From Desulfurococcales archaeon (GTDB lineage Archaea; Thermoproteota; Thermoprotei_A; Sulfolobales; Ignisphaeraceae), in contig JAMOOB010000490.1 of NCBI GenBank assembly GCA_027066265.1, positions 8,207 through 72,206 of the forward strand: a stretch of DNA of 64,000 nucleotides. Direction: 5' to 3'. Within the stretch, counting starts at the first letter, position 1. Each line of letters begins with the position of its first letter. The notes under the pieces are model-generated. The model made no database searches. It saw only the letters and a list, made by a program, of their open reading frames with translations, and had not been told where the DNA came from. The position numbers and the translations under genes were made by a program. Shown here piece by piece: positions 50,604-58,454 of this stretch.

Positions 50604-51767
50604 CTAGGTGTTTCCGGCTAGCTTCTTCAGCATCTCCTTCGTCTCAGCAACCTTGTTGAGGTACTCCCTAGCCTGCGCAATGATAGCCTCTGCTCTTGGT
50701 TTGAGCCACGGCTTGTTGGCGATCTTGTTGAGGTCGAAGTCGACAATTTCCTGAAGGATCTTCTCGGCTTCGTCAAGTCTACAGCTTCTTATCAGCTCCT
50801 TGGCTCTGCTGAGCTTCTCGGCAAGCTCGCCGACCTCTCCGAGACCCTCCATAATGATCTTCTTGATCTGCTCATGCTCACTCCTATCGCGTGCTAGATA
50901 CGGCAGTATCTTTATCGCTCCCTCCATAACGTTCTCTAAGCGCACACCGAACAGCGCCAGATAGGCGGCGAGGAGCTTCGGGAGCTTCTCGATGATGGTT
51001 CTATCGCTAACGATAATGCCTTTGGCTCTGAGCTCCTTGACGAAGTTGATCACGTTGACATGGTACAGCTTGATGAAGTCCATATCCCTTATCCTGCTCC
51101 TTATCAATGTGATGGTATAGCCATGAAGCGTCCTAACGTCGTCCATAGACGCAACGGGCTTGATCTCGTGCCCGTTGAGCCATCTAGCCTCCAGCGCTTT
51201 CAGTATCAGCACATCATCGTTTAGGTAGTCAAAGAATATTCTGATACTGAATCGGTCGTAGAGAGCCTGCAGCTCCTCGTCCTGTGGCACCTCGTTACTA
51301 GCACCAAATAAGCTCCACAGCTTGGCAGGAACCTCAGCACCGGACATCGGGTCGTAGAGTATCCTCTCCTGCATTAGAGCCAGCAAAGCGTTTAGAATAG
51401 CGCTGTTAGCCTTGAACACCTCGTCGAGGAACACTATCTCAGCATCCTTGATCTTCGTCCATTTCCTCACAAGATCTCCTCGTTCTCTAAGCGCTGGAAT
51501 GTCGAACGGACCAAGAATCTCGATATCGCTGGTAAACTTGGTTAGTAGATAGCTGTAGAAGCTGGCGTTCAGCAGCTTGGCAAGGGTCTTGATAGTCATC
51601 GTCTTGGCTGTGCCCGGCGGGCTGATCATGACGGCGTGTTCCTTGGCAATCAATGCTAGGACAAGCATCGTATTAACCTCGTCGTGACCGATGACAACCG
51701 AGTTCAGAACGTTTAGAACCTGCTTAACGTTATGACGAGCGTTTTTCACTTCTTGAGGAACGGACAT
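50604..51767 (-). CDS. MoxR/RavA-type AAA+ ATPase
   Basis: 387 residues from the ATG at 51767 (GGGGGTTGAA upstream). Walker A is SPPGTAKTM (about residue 47), Walker B IVFLDEVFKAN (about 112), and the sensor region LFGASNEVPQDEELQALYDR, all typical of MoxR ATPases. The C-terminal 100 residues are helical with a coiled coil. MoxR proteins remodel substrates with VWA-domain partners, and the adjacent 48997 gene supplies one. In ATV the homologous ATPase has been linked to virion tail development. A role in particle maturation here is likely but inferred. Confidence 0.93.
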   Translation of the reverse strand: MSVPQEVKNARHNVKQVLNVLNSVVIGHDEVNTMLVLALIAKEHAVMISPPGTAKTMTIKTLAKLLNASFYSYLLTKFTSDIEILGPFDIPALRERGDLVRKWTKIKDAEIVFLDEVFKANSAILNALLALMQERILYDPMSGAEVPAKLWSLFGASNEVPQDEELQALYDRFSIRIFFDYLNDDVLILKALEARWLNGHEIKPVASMDDVRTLHGYTITLIRSRIRDMDFIKLYHVNVINFVKELRAKGIIVSDRTIIEKLPKLLAAYLALFGVRLENVMEGAIKILPYLARDRSEHEQIKKIIMEGLGEVGELAEKLSRAKELIRSCRLDEAEKILQEIVDFDLNKIANKPWLKPRAEAIIAQAREYLNKVAETKEMLKKLAGNT

Positions 51768-51793
51768 TTCAACCCCCAAAACAAACAAGGTGT

Positions 51794-52246
51794 TTACCAG
51801 GGCTCGGTAACGATCTGTACAGCTTTGATCACTTCGAAGCCTTTGAACTCGTGTATCTTGATTGTTCCGTCTGCATAGGTTGTTGCTGTTCGTCTATCTG
51901 GAGCCTCCTCGATGATTCTCTTGGCTTCCTCCCACGTTCCTACCGTTGCTATAGCCTCCATCTTCGCGTAGAGCACTGTAAATCCATACCTCTTCGATAG
52001 CTCAACAAGCCGCGCTATAAACGATAGCGGTAGCACAGGCACAATTATCTTCGCATTGTGCTTCTGAGCAATTTCAACAACAGTTTCAGCATTAGGAACA
52101 GTTCCATCTACCTGAATAATCCTGATGTTCCCTAGCTTCTCCTTGAGCCTCTGGATCTGTACCGGCAACGGCTTGTGACGGCTAACCCATAGAACTACAG
52201 TTACCGGCTCGGGATCGTTATAGATTTCAACGACTCTGAACGACAT
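51794..52246 (-). CDS. Rossmann-like small protein of the MoxR/VWA cluster
   Basis: 150 residues from the ATG at 52246, after GTGGGGATCTCC from the palindrome at 52255. Regular strand-helix alternation: PVTVVLWVSRHKPLPVQIQR, GNIRIIQVDG, HNAKIIVPVLPLSFIARLVE and FTVLYAKMEAIATV. No catalytic motif is visible. Such short three-layer proteins can bind nucleotides or act as regulators. Its constant place beside the MoxR gene suggests a shared role. Confidence 0.75.
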   Translation of the reverse strand: MSFRVVEIYNDPEPVTVVLWVSRHKPLPVQIQRLKEKLGNIRIIQVDGTVPNAETVVEIAQKHNAKIIVPVLPLSFIARLVELSKRYGFTVLYAKMEAIATVGTWEEAKRIIEEAPDRRTATTYADGTIKIHEFKGFEVIKAVQIVTEPW

Positions 52247-52288
52247 GGAGATCCCCACAGCTGTGGAAAACCCCAAAGAAAACAGTGT

Positions 52289-53593
52289 TTATCGTTGGGA
52301 AACCGTCTTCTCTAGCTCTTCCACCATCTTCTTGACTGCTTCATAGAGCTTTCTGCGATACTCAAGGTCTTCGTTGAGTCTCTTGAGGTATGACATCTTC
52401 TTCTCCGCTTTAGCCTTCTCAATCCTTTCCCTCAGCTCCTTCAACTCACTCTCAAGCAGATACTTAGCCTCGTTCAAGATATCGAGTGCCACTTCCGGTT
52501 CCACGTATATCGGTATAACCTTCACAACGTACTTGCTGAGAAGCTTCGGGTAGTCGGGGCGAACCTTCGCCAGCGCCGGCATCTCGGAGAGCTTCCGTCG
52601 TATCATATCAGCAACCTCCTCAGCAATCTTCACCGCTTCGTCAGTTACCGCAATCCATAGACCAGCCTGTCTCTCAGAGCCAAGATGTATGAAGTATCTA
52701 CGTGCCTTCTTCGTTGCTTCCGTCCTGATAGTTTCGAGAGCACTGGCCAGCGCCCTTCTTAGCTGGTCATCGAAGTCCCTGATCTCGATAAAGCCCTTAT
52801 CGGTCTTCTCAATACGTACACTCTGCACCAAGTAGCGGGAGGGTCTCACCCATCGCAGGATATAGAGCTTGACCAGCTGTGTCTTCTGGGGAACCTCCTT
52901 CTCTGTGGTAGCAGTTGTGGTAACAGCCTTAGCCTCCTGAACCTCCTCTTCCTCACCTTCCTCTTCGCCAAGAATCCGCTGTGCTATCTTCATCTTCATC
53001 TCTTCGCTTAGCTCCTCCTTCTCCTCCTCTGTTTCCTCCTGTTCTTCCTCTTCCTCTCCACGGATCTTCTTTAGCCATTCCTCGATGTCTTTAGCAATCT
53101 CTTCGAGCTTCTGCTTGTTCAGAACGAATACAACCGTCCCTGTATACTTCAGCTTACTCCCTGGCTTCCACGCCGGTATCGCTATCAACTCTGGATGCTC
53201 CTTCTCGATCTTTCTCTGTAGGCTGAACGCTATCGCCCATGCCTTCTTCTTGTCCTTGTCGTTGAAGACACCCTCGTATGCCGTCATCATCTTTGCAAAG
53301 ATCTCGACATTCTTCTCCTCATACACTGCTCTATCCTGATACATCAGCTTTATTTCGAAACGCATACACTGTCCATTGACAGCGATATCGCTGCACATAT
53401 TAGCATCAGCAAAGTAGTAGGTGATCTCGGTCTTCAGAATATTTCCTAGCTCACGTCTATAGCCAACAATAGCTCTATCACTATCGTCAATAGAGTAATG
53501 CTTCGTATTCTTGATGTATACATCTTTGATGATCGATACGAGAAGATCCTTGACAGAGGTATACCTAACAGAACCATTTCCATTAGATGACAT
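52289..53593 (-). CDS. hypothetical protein with central acidic coiled coil
   Basis: 434 residues from the ATG at 53593. N-terminal globular part of about 185 residues, a Glu-rich coiled region at about 190-245 (EEEEEQEETEEEKEELSEEM), a basic globular part (WVRPSRYLVQSVRIEKTDKG), and a C-terminal Lys/Glu coiled coil. It is the furthest upstream gene of the VWA/MoxR cluster. It could be a substrate or scaffold for the ATPase. No family recognised. Confidence 0.75.
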   Translation of the reverse strand: MSSNGNGSVRYTSVKDLLVSIIKDVYIKNTKHYSIDDSDRAIVGYRRELGNILKTEITYYFADANMCSDIAVNGQCMRFEIKLMYQDRAVYEEKNVEIFAKMMTAYEGVFNDKDKKKAWAIAFSLQRKIEKEHPELIAIPAWKPGSKLKYTGTVVFVLNKQKLEEIAKDIEEWLKKIRGEEEEEQEETEEEKEELSEEMKMKIAQRILGEEEGEEEEVQEAKAVTTTATTEKEVPQKTQLVKLYILRWVRPSRYLVQSVRIEKTDKGFIEIRDFDDQLRRALASALETIRTEATKKARRYFIHLGSERQAGLWIAVTDEAVKIAEEVADMIRRKLSEMPALAKVRPDYPKLLSKYVVKVIPIYVEPEVALDILNEAKYLLESELKELRERIEKAKAEKKMSYLKRLNEDLEYRRKLYEAVKKMVEELEKTVSQR

Positions 53594-53619
53594 TGCAACC
53601 CCCAAACAAACAGGGTAGA

Positions 53620-53739
53620 TCATTCATCGTCGAAGCAGATGTAGACAGTACCATCATCGGGGTCATAATCCCATGCACCACCGTATGGAGCCGAGAAGTT
53701 GGGTTCGGTATAGAGAGCCATACAGTTCTTCCTCTCCAT
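53620..53739 (-). CDS. 39-residue protein
   Basis: ATG at 53739 with TTTTTGGGGGATCGAA directly upstream, the conserved leader of this region, and a TGA stop at 53620. The product reads MERKNCMALYTEPNFSAPYG, then an acidic Tyr/Trp-containing end (WDYDPDDGTVYICFDDE). The leader makes coding likely despite the length. Function unknown. Confidence 0.65.
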   Translation of the reverse strand: MERKNCMALYTEPNFSAPYGGAWDYDPDDGTVYICFDDE

Positions 53740-53769
53740 TTCGATCCCCCAAAAACAAGGAGGGTTGTA

Positions 53770-54006
53770 TCAGCGTGGAGGTGTATAGGGTGTGACCACG
53801 AGTCGTAGGCTCGACCTAACAGCCTTCTCTATCTCTCTACGCACTTTTCTGGATCTATGTCTTGCTGTAATGGGTATATTATCGGGCATCAGCTTGCTAA
53901 CAATGGTTTTGATAACATATGTTCTGAGACGCCTCGGATCATATCCATCATCGACGAGTAGCGTACCAAACAACTCATTACCTAGATAAACCCTCACGAG
54001 TTTCAT
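53770..54006 (-). CDS. hypothetical small basic protein
   Basis: 78 residues with a beta start (LVRVYLGNELFGTLLVDDG), two basic helices (HRSRKVRREIEKAVRSS) and a final strand. The leader TTTTTGGGGGATCGAA precedes the ATG. The basic helices suggest nucleic-acid binding. A T-rich tract (CTTTTTCTTTCTTTTTGG on the minus strand) separates it from the gene upstream. Confidence 0.65.
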   Translation of the reverse strand: MKLVRVYLGNELFGTLLVDDGYDPRRLRTYVIKTIVSKLMPDNIPITARHRSRKVRREIEKAVRSSLRLVVTPYTPPR

Positions 54007-54108
54007 TTCGATCCCCCAAAAAGAAAGAAAAAGAAGATGAGAATAGGGTGAGAATAGCCAGACAGGCAGACGACAGCACGAAGCAGACTGCTGAGTTCGC
54101 TAGATTTT

Positions 54109-54369
54109 TCAGAGAAAGACAGGCAGACACCTAACACAGATATACATAGTATCATCGACATTTACACACGCGTTATCGCGCTCCTCAAGAAGCTTGAGGA
54201 GCTTCTCTAGCTCCCTCTCCTCAACGGAATTAATAGTTGCACGAATAGCATTCCCTAGCTGCTGTAGCGAAGCAACAGCAACAACCTCACAATCGCATGG
54301 ACTTGATATACCTGTTAATCTATCGTAACAAACACTGCACCTCTCAATGATATACAGCTCCAACTTCAT
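54109..54369 (-). CDS. hypothetical small Cys-rich protein
   Basis: 86 residues. The N-terminal ERCSVCYDR and SPCDCEV and the C-terminal YICVRCLP give three C-x-C or C-x2-C pairs around a coiled-coil helix (VEERELEKLLKLLEERDNAC). The two ends could join to bind zinc, or form disulfides. CCCCAGCTGTGG (54379) overlaps its leader. Function unknown. Confidence 0.68.
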   Translation of the reverse strand: MKLELYIIERCSVCYDRLTGISSPCDCEVVAVASLQQLGNAIRATINSVEERELEKLLKLLEERDNACVNVDDTMYICVRCLPVFL

Positions 54370-54421
54370 ATTTCAATACCCCAGCTGTGGTTATGGTAGA
54401 ACCCCCAAAGAAAAACGGTGT

Positions 54422-54949
54422 TTAAGATCGATTAGGAGATAGGTTTGGATATAGATAGCCGCGGTAAACACACTCAGCCTCCTCATCCTCGTAGAATACA
54501 CAATGATTAACATTGATACTGAGAACACCAGCTTCTACAAGCATCCATAGATCGACAAACTTCTTCAGCATCAATATATCGTCATGTCTGAGTATCCTAG
54601 GTCTCTTCTGCAGCACGTCTCTAAGAATCTCTAGCACTTTTGCAAGTTCTCCCATGTTGTTTCTCCACAGCCAATTTATTAACCAACCTAGTCTTTCCTC
54701 CTTGGTTCTCTTAACACTTCCACTTCTCCTAACCTCTACTATGTAGCATTCATATTCATAGGTCTTCCTCACAGTTATTTCAATCCCTAGTAGCTTCAGC
54801 ACCTTTCTTGCCTTTACGAATCTTTTCCCCTTTGGTATCTTTGGTATCCATAGCACCGTAGAATCATTTGGAGAGACAATATGCTGTATAATTCTTGCAG
54901 CAAATGATACGGCATCGTAAAACGTATCATATATTTTCTTATCAATCAT
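54422..54949 (-). CDS. hypothetical protein
   Basis: 175 residues from the ATG at 54949, after GGGGATTGAA. Helical N-terminus, a beta-basic middle (GIEITVRKTYEYECYIVEVR), helices (RLGWLINWLWRNNMGELAKV), and a short acidic end. It is AT-rich in codon use compared with genes left of 38 kb. No family recognised. Confidence 0.68.
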   Translation of the reverse strand: MIDKKIYDTFYDAVSFAARIIQHIVSPNDSTVLWIPKIPKGKRFVKARKVLKLLGIEITVRKTYEYECYIVEVRRSGSVKRTKEERLGWLINWLWRNNMGELAKVLEILRDVLQKRPRILRHDDILMLKKFVDLWMLVEAGVLSINVNHCVFYEDEEAECVYRGYLYPNLSPNRS

Positions 54950-54992
54950 TTCAATCCCCAAAGAAAACGAAGGTGTTGCAATGGATTTGGGG

Positions 54993-55319
54993 TTATCGAC
55001 TAAGAAGTTTGTTGACAAATACCTCGAACTCATTGGGAGTCATCTCGGCAGTTATCTCCACTTCGCCACCAGAAGTGATGGATACAACGTAGATGTAGAG
55101 GTAGTGCGTAGCTCCACAGGTACCACATTTTACGTACTTGATAACCTCGTTGATATCTGCCCTAAACACCTCTACTCTTCTGCTGAGTCTATCTACAACT
55201 ATGACCTCATCAGTTTCACTAGCGTTAACTATGGCTACATAGTCGTCGTCCTTAATAGCGTTGACTACCCTAAAAACGATGTTTAGTGTATCGAGATCTA
55301 GCTCTGCAACACGAATCAT
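54993..55319 (-). CDS. hypothetical small protein
   Basis: 108 residues from the ATG at 55319 (GGGG seven bases upstream). Strand-rich: LDTLNIVFRVVNAIKDDDYV, DEVIVVDRLSRRVEVF; a C-G-T-C pair (KCGTCGATH) in the middle may bind metal. The final part is helical (EMTPNEFEVFVNKLLSR). No family recognised. Confidence 0.65.
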   Translation of the reverse strand: MIRVAELDLDTLNIVFRVVNAIKDDDYVAIVNASETDEVIVVDRLSRRVEVFRADINEVIKYVKCGTCGATHYLYIYVVSITSGGEVEITAEMTPNEFEVFVNKLLSR

Positions 55320-55353
55320 TTCCATTCCCCACAGCTGTAGAGAAGGGAGAACC

Positions 55354-55382
55354 CCGTAGCCCCGCCAGTGGCGGAGCTACGG
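55354..55382. repeat. perfect-type hairpin, 12 paired bases plus one mismatch
   Basis: CCGTAGC (55354-55360) pairs with GCTACGG (55376-55382), and CCGCC with GGCGG, around the loop AGT; an outer ACCCCG/CGGGGT pair extends it. It lies in the 160-base gap between the genes at 55319 and 55701 and could be a terminator or a structured leader. Confidence 0.7.
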
Positions 55383-55482
55383 AGCGGGGTCTGCGACCCC
55401 CAAAGAAACGGTGTTTGTATGGGTTTAAAACAGTATTGTAATCGGGAAGAAGCAGATGTTTTTCGTAGCAATCACAAGGCGT

Positions 55483-55701
55483 TTATTTAAGCGAGACACC
55501 GAGGAGGGTATAGATAGCAGCTAGCACAGATGCTGGAATCTCATAGGCTATAACATTAGGATCATCCTCATGCCAGAAGCTGAACTGCAAATTCATGTCT
55601 ACTATAATAGCAAAGTCGTCGTAGATGATGGTTCTATTGTCCTCAATAATTTCCAGCCGAGCAGGCTGAGCGTATTCATAACATAACCTAAACCTGATCA
55701 T
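55483..55701 (-). CDS. hypothetical small protein
   Basis: 72 residues from the ATG at 55701, preceded by GGGGGATCGAA. Strands and acidic turns (RTIIYDDFAIIVDMNLQFSF; HEDDPNVIAYEIPASV). It is the rightmost gene of the leftward series and is followed on the right by the GC-rich island, so the series begins here. No family recognised. Confidence 0.65.
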   Translation of the reverse strand: MIRFRLCYEYAQPARLEIIEDNRTIIYDDFAIIVDMNLQFSFWHEDDPNVIAYEIPASVLAAIYTLLGVSLK

Positions 55702-55722
55702 TTCGATCCCCCAGACTGGGGG

Positions 55723-56780
55723 TTGTGGGGAGCCGGGGGCCTACCCCTTCATCCCTCCCCGTGCTTCCCCCACCCCGCATCCCACCCTTCTTGGGGTGGG
55801 GTTAGCCGGGGTAACCGGGCCCCGCCACATCCCCCCTTCCCCGCCCCCGGGCTGTTCACCCGGGGTACGGGTACGGGGTCGGGGGGGCCCTGGAGGCCCC
55901 ACCGCGGAGAACCGCGGCTTCGCCCCCTGGGGTGCGGGGCTACCCACGCCCGAGTTACCTCGGGCGTGGGCGGGCCTTGGTCGGGGGCAGACCCCCGACC
56001 CCCCTACTCCTCTTCGCGAAGCCCCCGTGGCCCACCCCGTGGGCCCGGGGGGACTGCTCCCGTTCCCCGCGGTCCTTCCCCCGAGAGGCTGGTGGGCCAT
56101 TACCCCACCAACACCCCTCGGGGTGGACCACGGTTCACAACGGCGGCGGGGACCCCTTCGGGGCGGGCTCCCCTCGGGGATGAACCGGGGGTTCATCCCA
56201 TCCCCGGGGGTCATCCCCAACAGGTCGCACCCCGGGGATTGGTCCCCCCGTCGCAGCCCCCCACGCCCCCACCCCCTACCGGGGCTAACCCGGTAGGAAG
56301 GTGGGGGCAGACCCACGGGCAGGCCACGGGGGCACGGCGCGGGGCGGGGAGGAGCCTATGCCCAACCCCCTGCCCACCCCTCATCCCAACCCTCCTCACC
56401 CCACATTGCTGCGTTTACCTCGCCTCACCCGCCCACCCAAGCCCCCACCTTAAAGCCCCCCGGGGGCTCCGCCCGATCGGGCGGAGGGGTGGGCGGGTTC
56501 ATCGGCTCATCGGGTTCCTGCTAATGACAGCGGTGTTTGGGGGATCATCGTCCTCGGGCGGATCGGGATGAGCAGGGGGTTCTGGGCGGCTCCTCCCCGC
56601 CCCCACTGCCTCGCTTGCATCGCTCCTTCGGGCGGGGTGCCGCATCCCCCGCCCGGCGTTGCCCCGGGTTGGGTTGCGCCCGGGGTCGCCGGGCGGGTCT
56701 CGGTTGGTCATCCGCGCCCCGCCTTGCGGCGGGGCGCTCCCGTCCCCCGCCCGGGGCTCTCCGTGTATACTATAGGGGGA
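55723..56780. other. 1-kb GC-rich island of dense hairpins
   Basis: Roughly three quarters G+C against a little over half elsewhere. Perfect stems include 55943-55954/55959-55970 (12 bp, loop TTAC), 56179-56186/56190-56197 (8 bp), 56276-56283/56289-56296 (8 bp, with an outer GCCCCCACC/GGTGGGGGC), 56467-56486 (20-bp palindrome) and 56714-56723/56728-56737 (10 bp, loop TTGC). The long open frames in all six phases are Pro/Gly/Arg low complexity and not credible. In a hyperthermophile such composition often marks structured RNA. Origin, packaging site or large non-coding RNA are the options. Confidence 0.8.
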
Positions 56781-56899
56781 GCAGGGGTTAATATACTTTT
56801 CTATCTGTGGAGGGATTGAGAATCGGTGGCTTGTTCCCACAGCTGTGGATACGAGAAGGATGTGGAGAGAGCACAGAGGTCTTCTTTCCACGTCTTGTT

Positions 56900-57312
56900 G
56901 GTTCGCACTATTCTCGTGGGCACGGTCTTTCGGCTCGCATGGACTCGCTCCGCATGCTAAACGGGGCTCGCATATCCTCCCTCTACACGCGAGTTCGGTT
57001 CGCACACGGTTTCGCCACACGGTTCTACGGATCCGCACGCGAGATCTCTACACCTCGTCTCCGGCTCACATGAGTAGGCTCGACACGAGCAAATGGTTCA
57101 CACGAAATCTATCAACATATCTCGGCGGTTCGCATCCGCATAAAGTTTCTCCATATCGAGCAAAGCCTCGCGGCTCGCACAGTAAACCTACCCAGGGTCT
57201 TCTCGGCTCGCACACCTCTTCTGCGCACAGGAGACCTCGGCTCGCATCGGAACTCTTCCCAGGCCGGAGCCGGCTCGCAACGCAGTCCTGCACATTCATC
57301 GAGGTGCTCGCA
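56900..57312. repeat. helically phased array of GGYTCGCA
   Basis: Copies start at 56900, 56932, 56965, 56997, 57029 (GGATCCGCA), 57063 (GGCTCACA), 57095 (GGTTCACA), 57127, 57172, 57205, 57239, 57272 and 57305 (GTGCTCGCA). Intervals are 32, 33, 32, 32, 34, 32, 32, 45, 33, 34, 33 and 33 bp. The 23-25 bases between copies are unrelated. The intervals shift reading frame, so this is not a protein repeat. All copies would lie on one face of the helix. The array ends at the stop of the IS110-type gene. Confidence 0.85.
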
Positions 57313-57320
57313 CAGGGGGT

Positions 57321-58241
57321 CTAGAGAGCTTGGGTGGCTTCGGCCCTCCTCTCGATCGCTAGGGGCACCTCCCTGCCCCGCGCGACGACGATTATCGGCG
57401 GGTAGTACATGTTCCTGATCCCGGCGAAGACCACGTACGGCGGTCTGTACGGCAGGCCCAGGATCGCGCAGTAGGCCTCGTAGTACTGCGAAAGCCATAC
57501 CTTGGCCACGAGGCGGTACGCTCTGAGCGTAGCGTGCGACACTATAGACGACATCAGCTCCCTAGCCCTAGACCTGGTCACCGAGACGCCGAGGCTCTTA
57601 AGAGCCTCGGCAAACCCATCAACGTCCCTGCTCCTAGCAGCCGCAGCAACAGCCCCAACCCTATCACCGTCGATGGCATCGACGGCTGTACCCAGGTACC
57701 TACCGAGCTTCTGCGGAACGAGCTTCCTGATCTCCCGCTCCAGCCACTCCTCGAAGAGCGACCTGTAGAACCTGACGTTCCTAACCAGCTGCCTAGCGAT
57801 CTGCCCCGTCACAGCCTTGCAGATCCTGTGGTAGCACTCGGCGCTACCGCACTTCTCGACGTAGTACTCCCTCGGCGCCCATCCGCACCACGCCCACAGC
57901 TTGCTAACGGTCTGAAACCTCCACGGATGGATGTTCCCTAGAACCAGACCGCTCAGCACAGTACCCAGCCCAGGAAGGTACCTGAGGTACTGCTGGTACA
58001 CCGGGTGCCGCCTAACGAGAGGCTCCATCAGCTCCTCGAGCTTCTCCTTACCCATCTCAGCAGCCCTAACGATCTCCGGCGTCAGCTCGCACGGAAAGCC
58101 CTGCTCCCTACACACCTTCGCATAGAAGTTCTTGTAGCTCTGAACACGCTTCCTCTGGATCCAGTACAGACGCGAAACCTCGTAGAGCCTCATCTCGATA
58201 GACCTAACCGACTCGGGACAGCGAGACCAGTCGATGGGCAT
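57321..58241 (-). CDS. IS110-type transposase C-terminal domain protein without the RuvC-like domain
   Basis: 306 residues. An N-terminal coiled coil (residues 1-85) is followed by the helix-hairpin-helix core of Transposase_20 (YLPGLGTVLSGLVLGNIHPW; then LWAWCGWAPR) and helices ending near HATLRAYRLVAKVW. IS110 transposases normally begin with a DEDD RuvC-like nuclease domain of about 150 residues; none is seen here, so it is probably not an autonomous transposase. No flanking inverted repeats are evident. The phased array lies directly downstream. A domesticated DNA-binding or recombination accessory protein is possible. Confidence 0.8.
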   Translation of the reverse strand: MPIDWSRCPESVRSIEMRLYEVSRLYWIQRKRVQSYKNFYAKVCREQGFPCELTPEIVRAAEMGKEKLEELMEPLVRRHPVYQQYLRYLPGLGTVLSGLVLGNIHPWRFQTVSKLWAWCGWAPREYYVEKCGSAECYHRICKAVTGQIARQLVRNVRFYRSLFEEWLEREIRKLVPQKLGRYLGTAVDAIDGDRVGAVAAAARSRDVDGFAEALKSLGVSVTRSRARELMSSIVSHATLRAYRLVAKVWLSQYYEAYCAILGLPYRPPYVVFAGIRNMYYPPIIVVARGREVPLAIERRAEATQAL

Positions 58242-58277
58242 AGCCCTCCACCGCTTCTCCAGCTATAAAGCACAGAG

Positions 58278-58312
58278 AATATAAGGTCTTTAGCATTGGT
58301 CCACAGCTGTGG
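58278..58312 (-). promoter_or_regulatory. promoter region with exact palindrome
   Basis: Minus strand CTTATATTC (58278-58286) and CTTTATAGC (58262-58270) are both possible TATA boxes for the gene starting at 58241; the exact palindrome lies at 58301-58312. The spacing (24 or 40 bp) departs from the usual 33. Confidence 0.45.
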
Positions 58313-58370
58313 AGAGGGATAGAACGATGTGTAGCGCCAGAGACACACGTGTTCCACTATATACAGCGGT

Positions 58371-58425
58371 GTTACAGCTGTAACTATCGAGGAGATGAAT
58401 AGCGGTAGACGAGGTTAAACCTCGT
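58371..58425 (+). promoter_or_regulatory. operator-like palindromes at a rightward promoter
   Basis: GTTACAGCTGTAAC (58371-58384) shares the ACAGCTGT core of the 12-bp palindrome with different flanks. ACGAGGTTAAACCTCGT (58409-58425) is a second inverted repeat centred on a TATA-like GGTTAAAC about 40 bases before the GTG at 58455. The second could be a repressor site over TATA. Confidence 0.5.
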
Positions 58426-58454
58426 AGCACGGGTATCTGCACGGGAGTGGAGCC

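Noticed and set aside
55723..56571. 282-codon open frame in the GC-rich island
   Set aside because: All six frames stay open because stop codons are rare at this composition; the product is Pro/Gly/Arg low complexity.
57127..57137. tRNA T-arm (GGTTCGCATCC)
   Set aside because: The conserved A at loop position 58 is C, no acceptor or anticodon arms can be paired, and the motif is simply one copy of the array.
56499..57299. Proteins with repeated Cys-Glu-Pro read from the phased array on the minus strand
   Set aside because: Intervals of 32 and 34 bp break the frame, so no single frame carries the repeat; the conservation is at DNA level.
56900..57312. CRISPR array
   Set aside because: The repeated core is only 8-9 bp and degenerate and no cas genes are near; spacing is regular but repeats are too short for CRISPR.
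57321..58241. Complete IS110 insertion sequence
   Set aside because: No DEDD nuclease domain, no terminal repeats or target duplication seen; kept only as a domain-level call.
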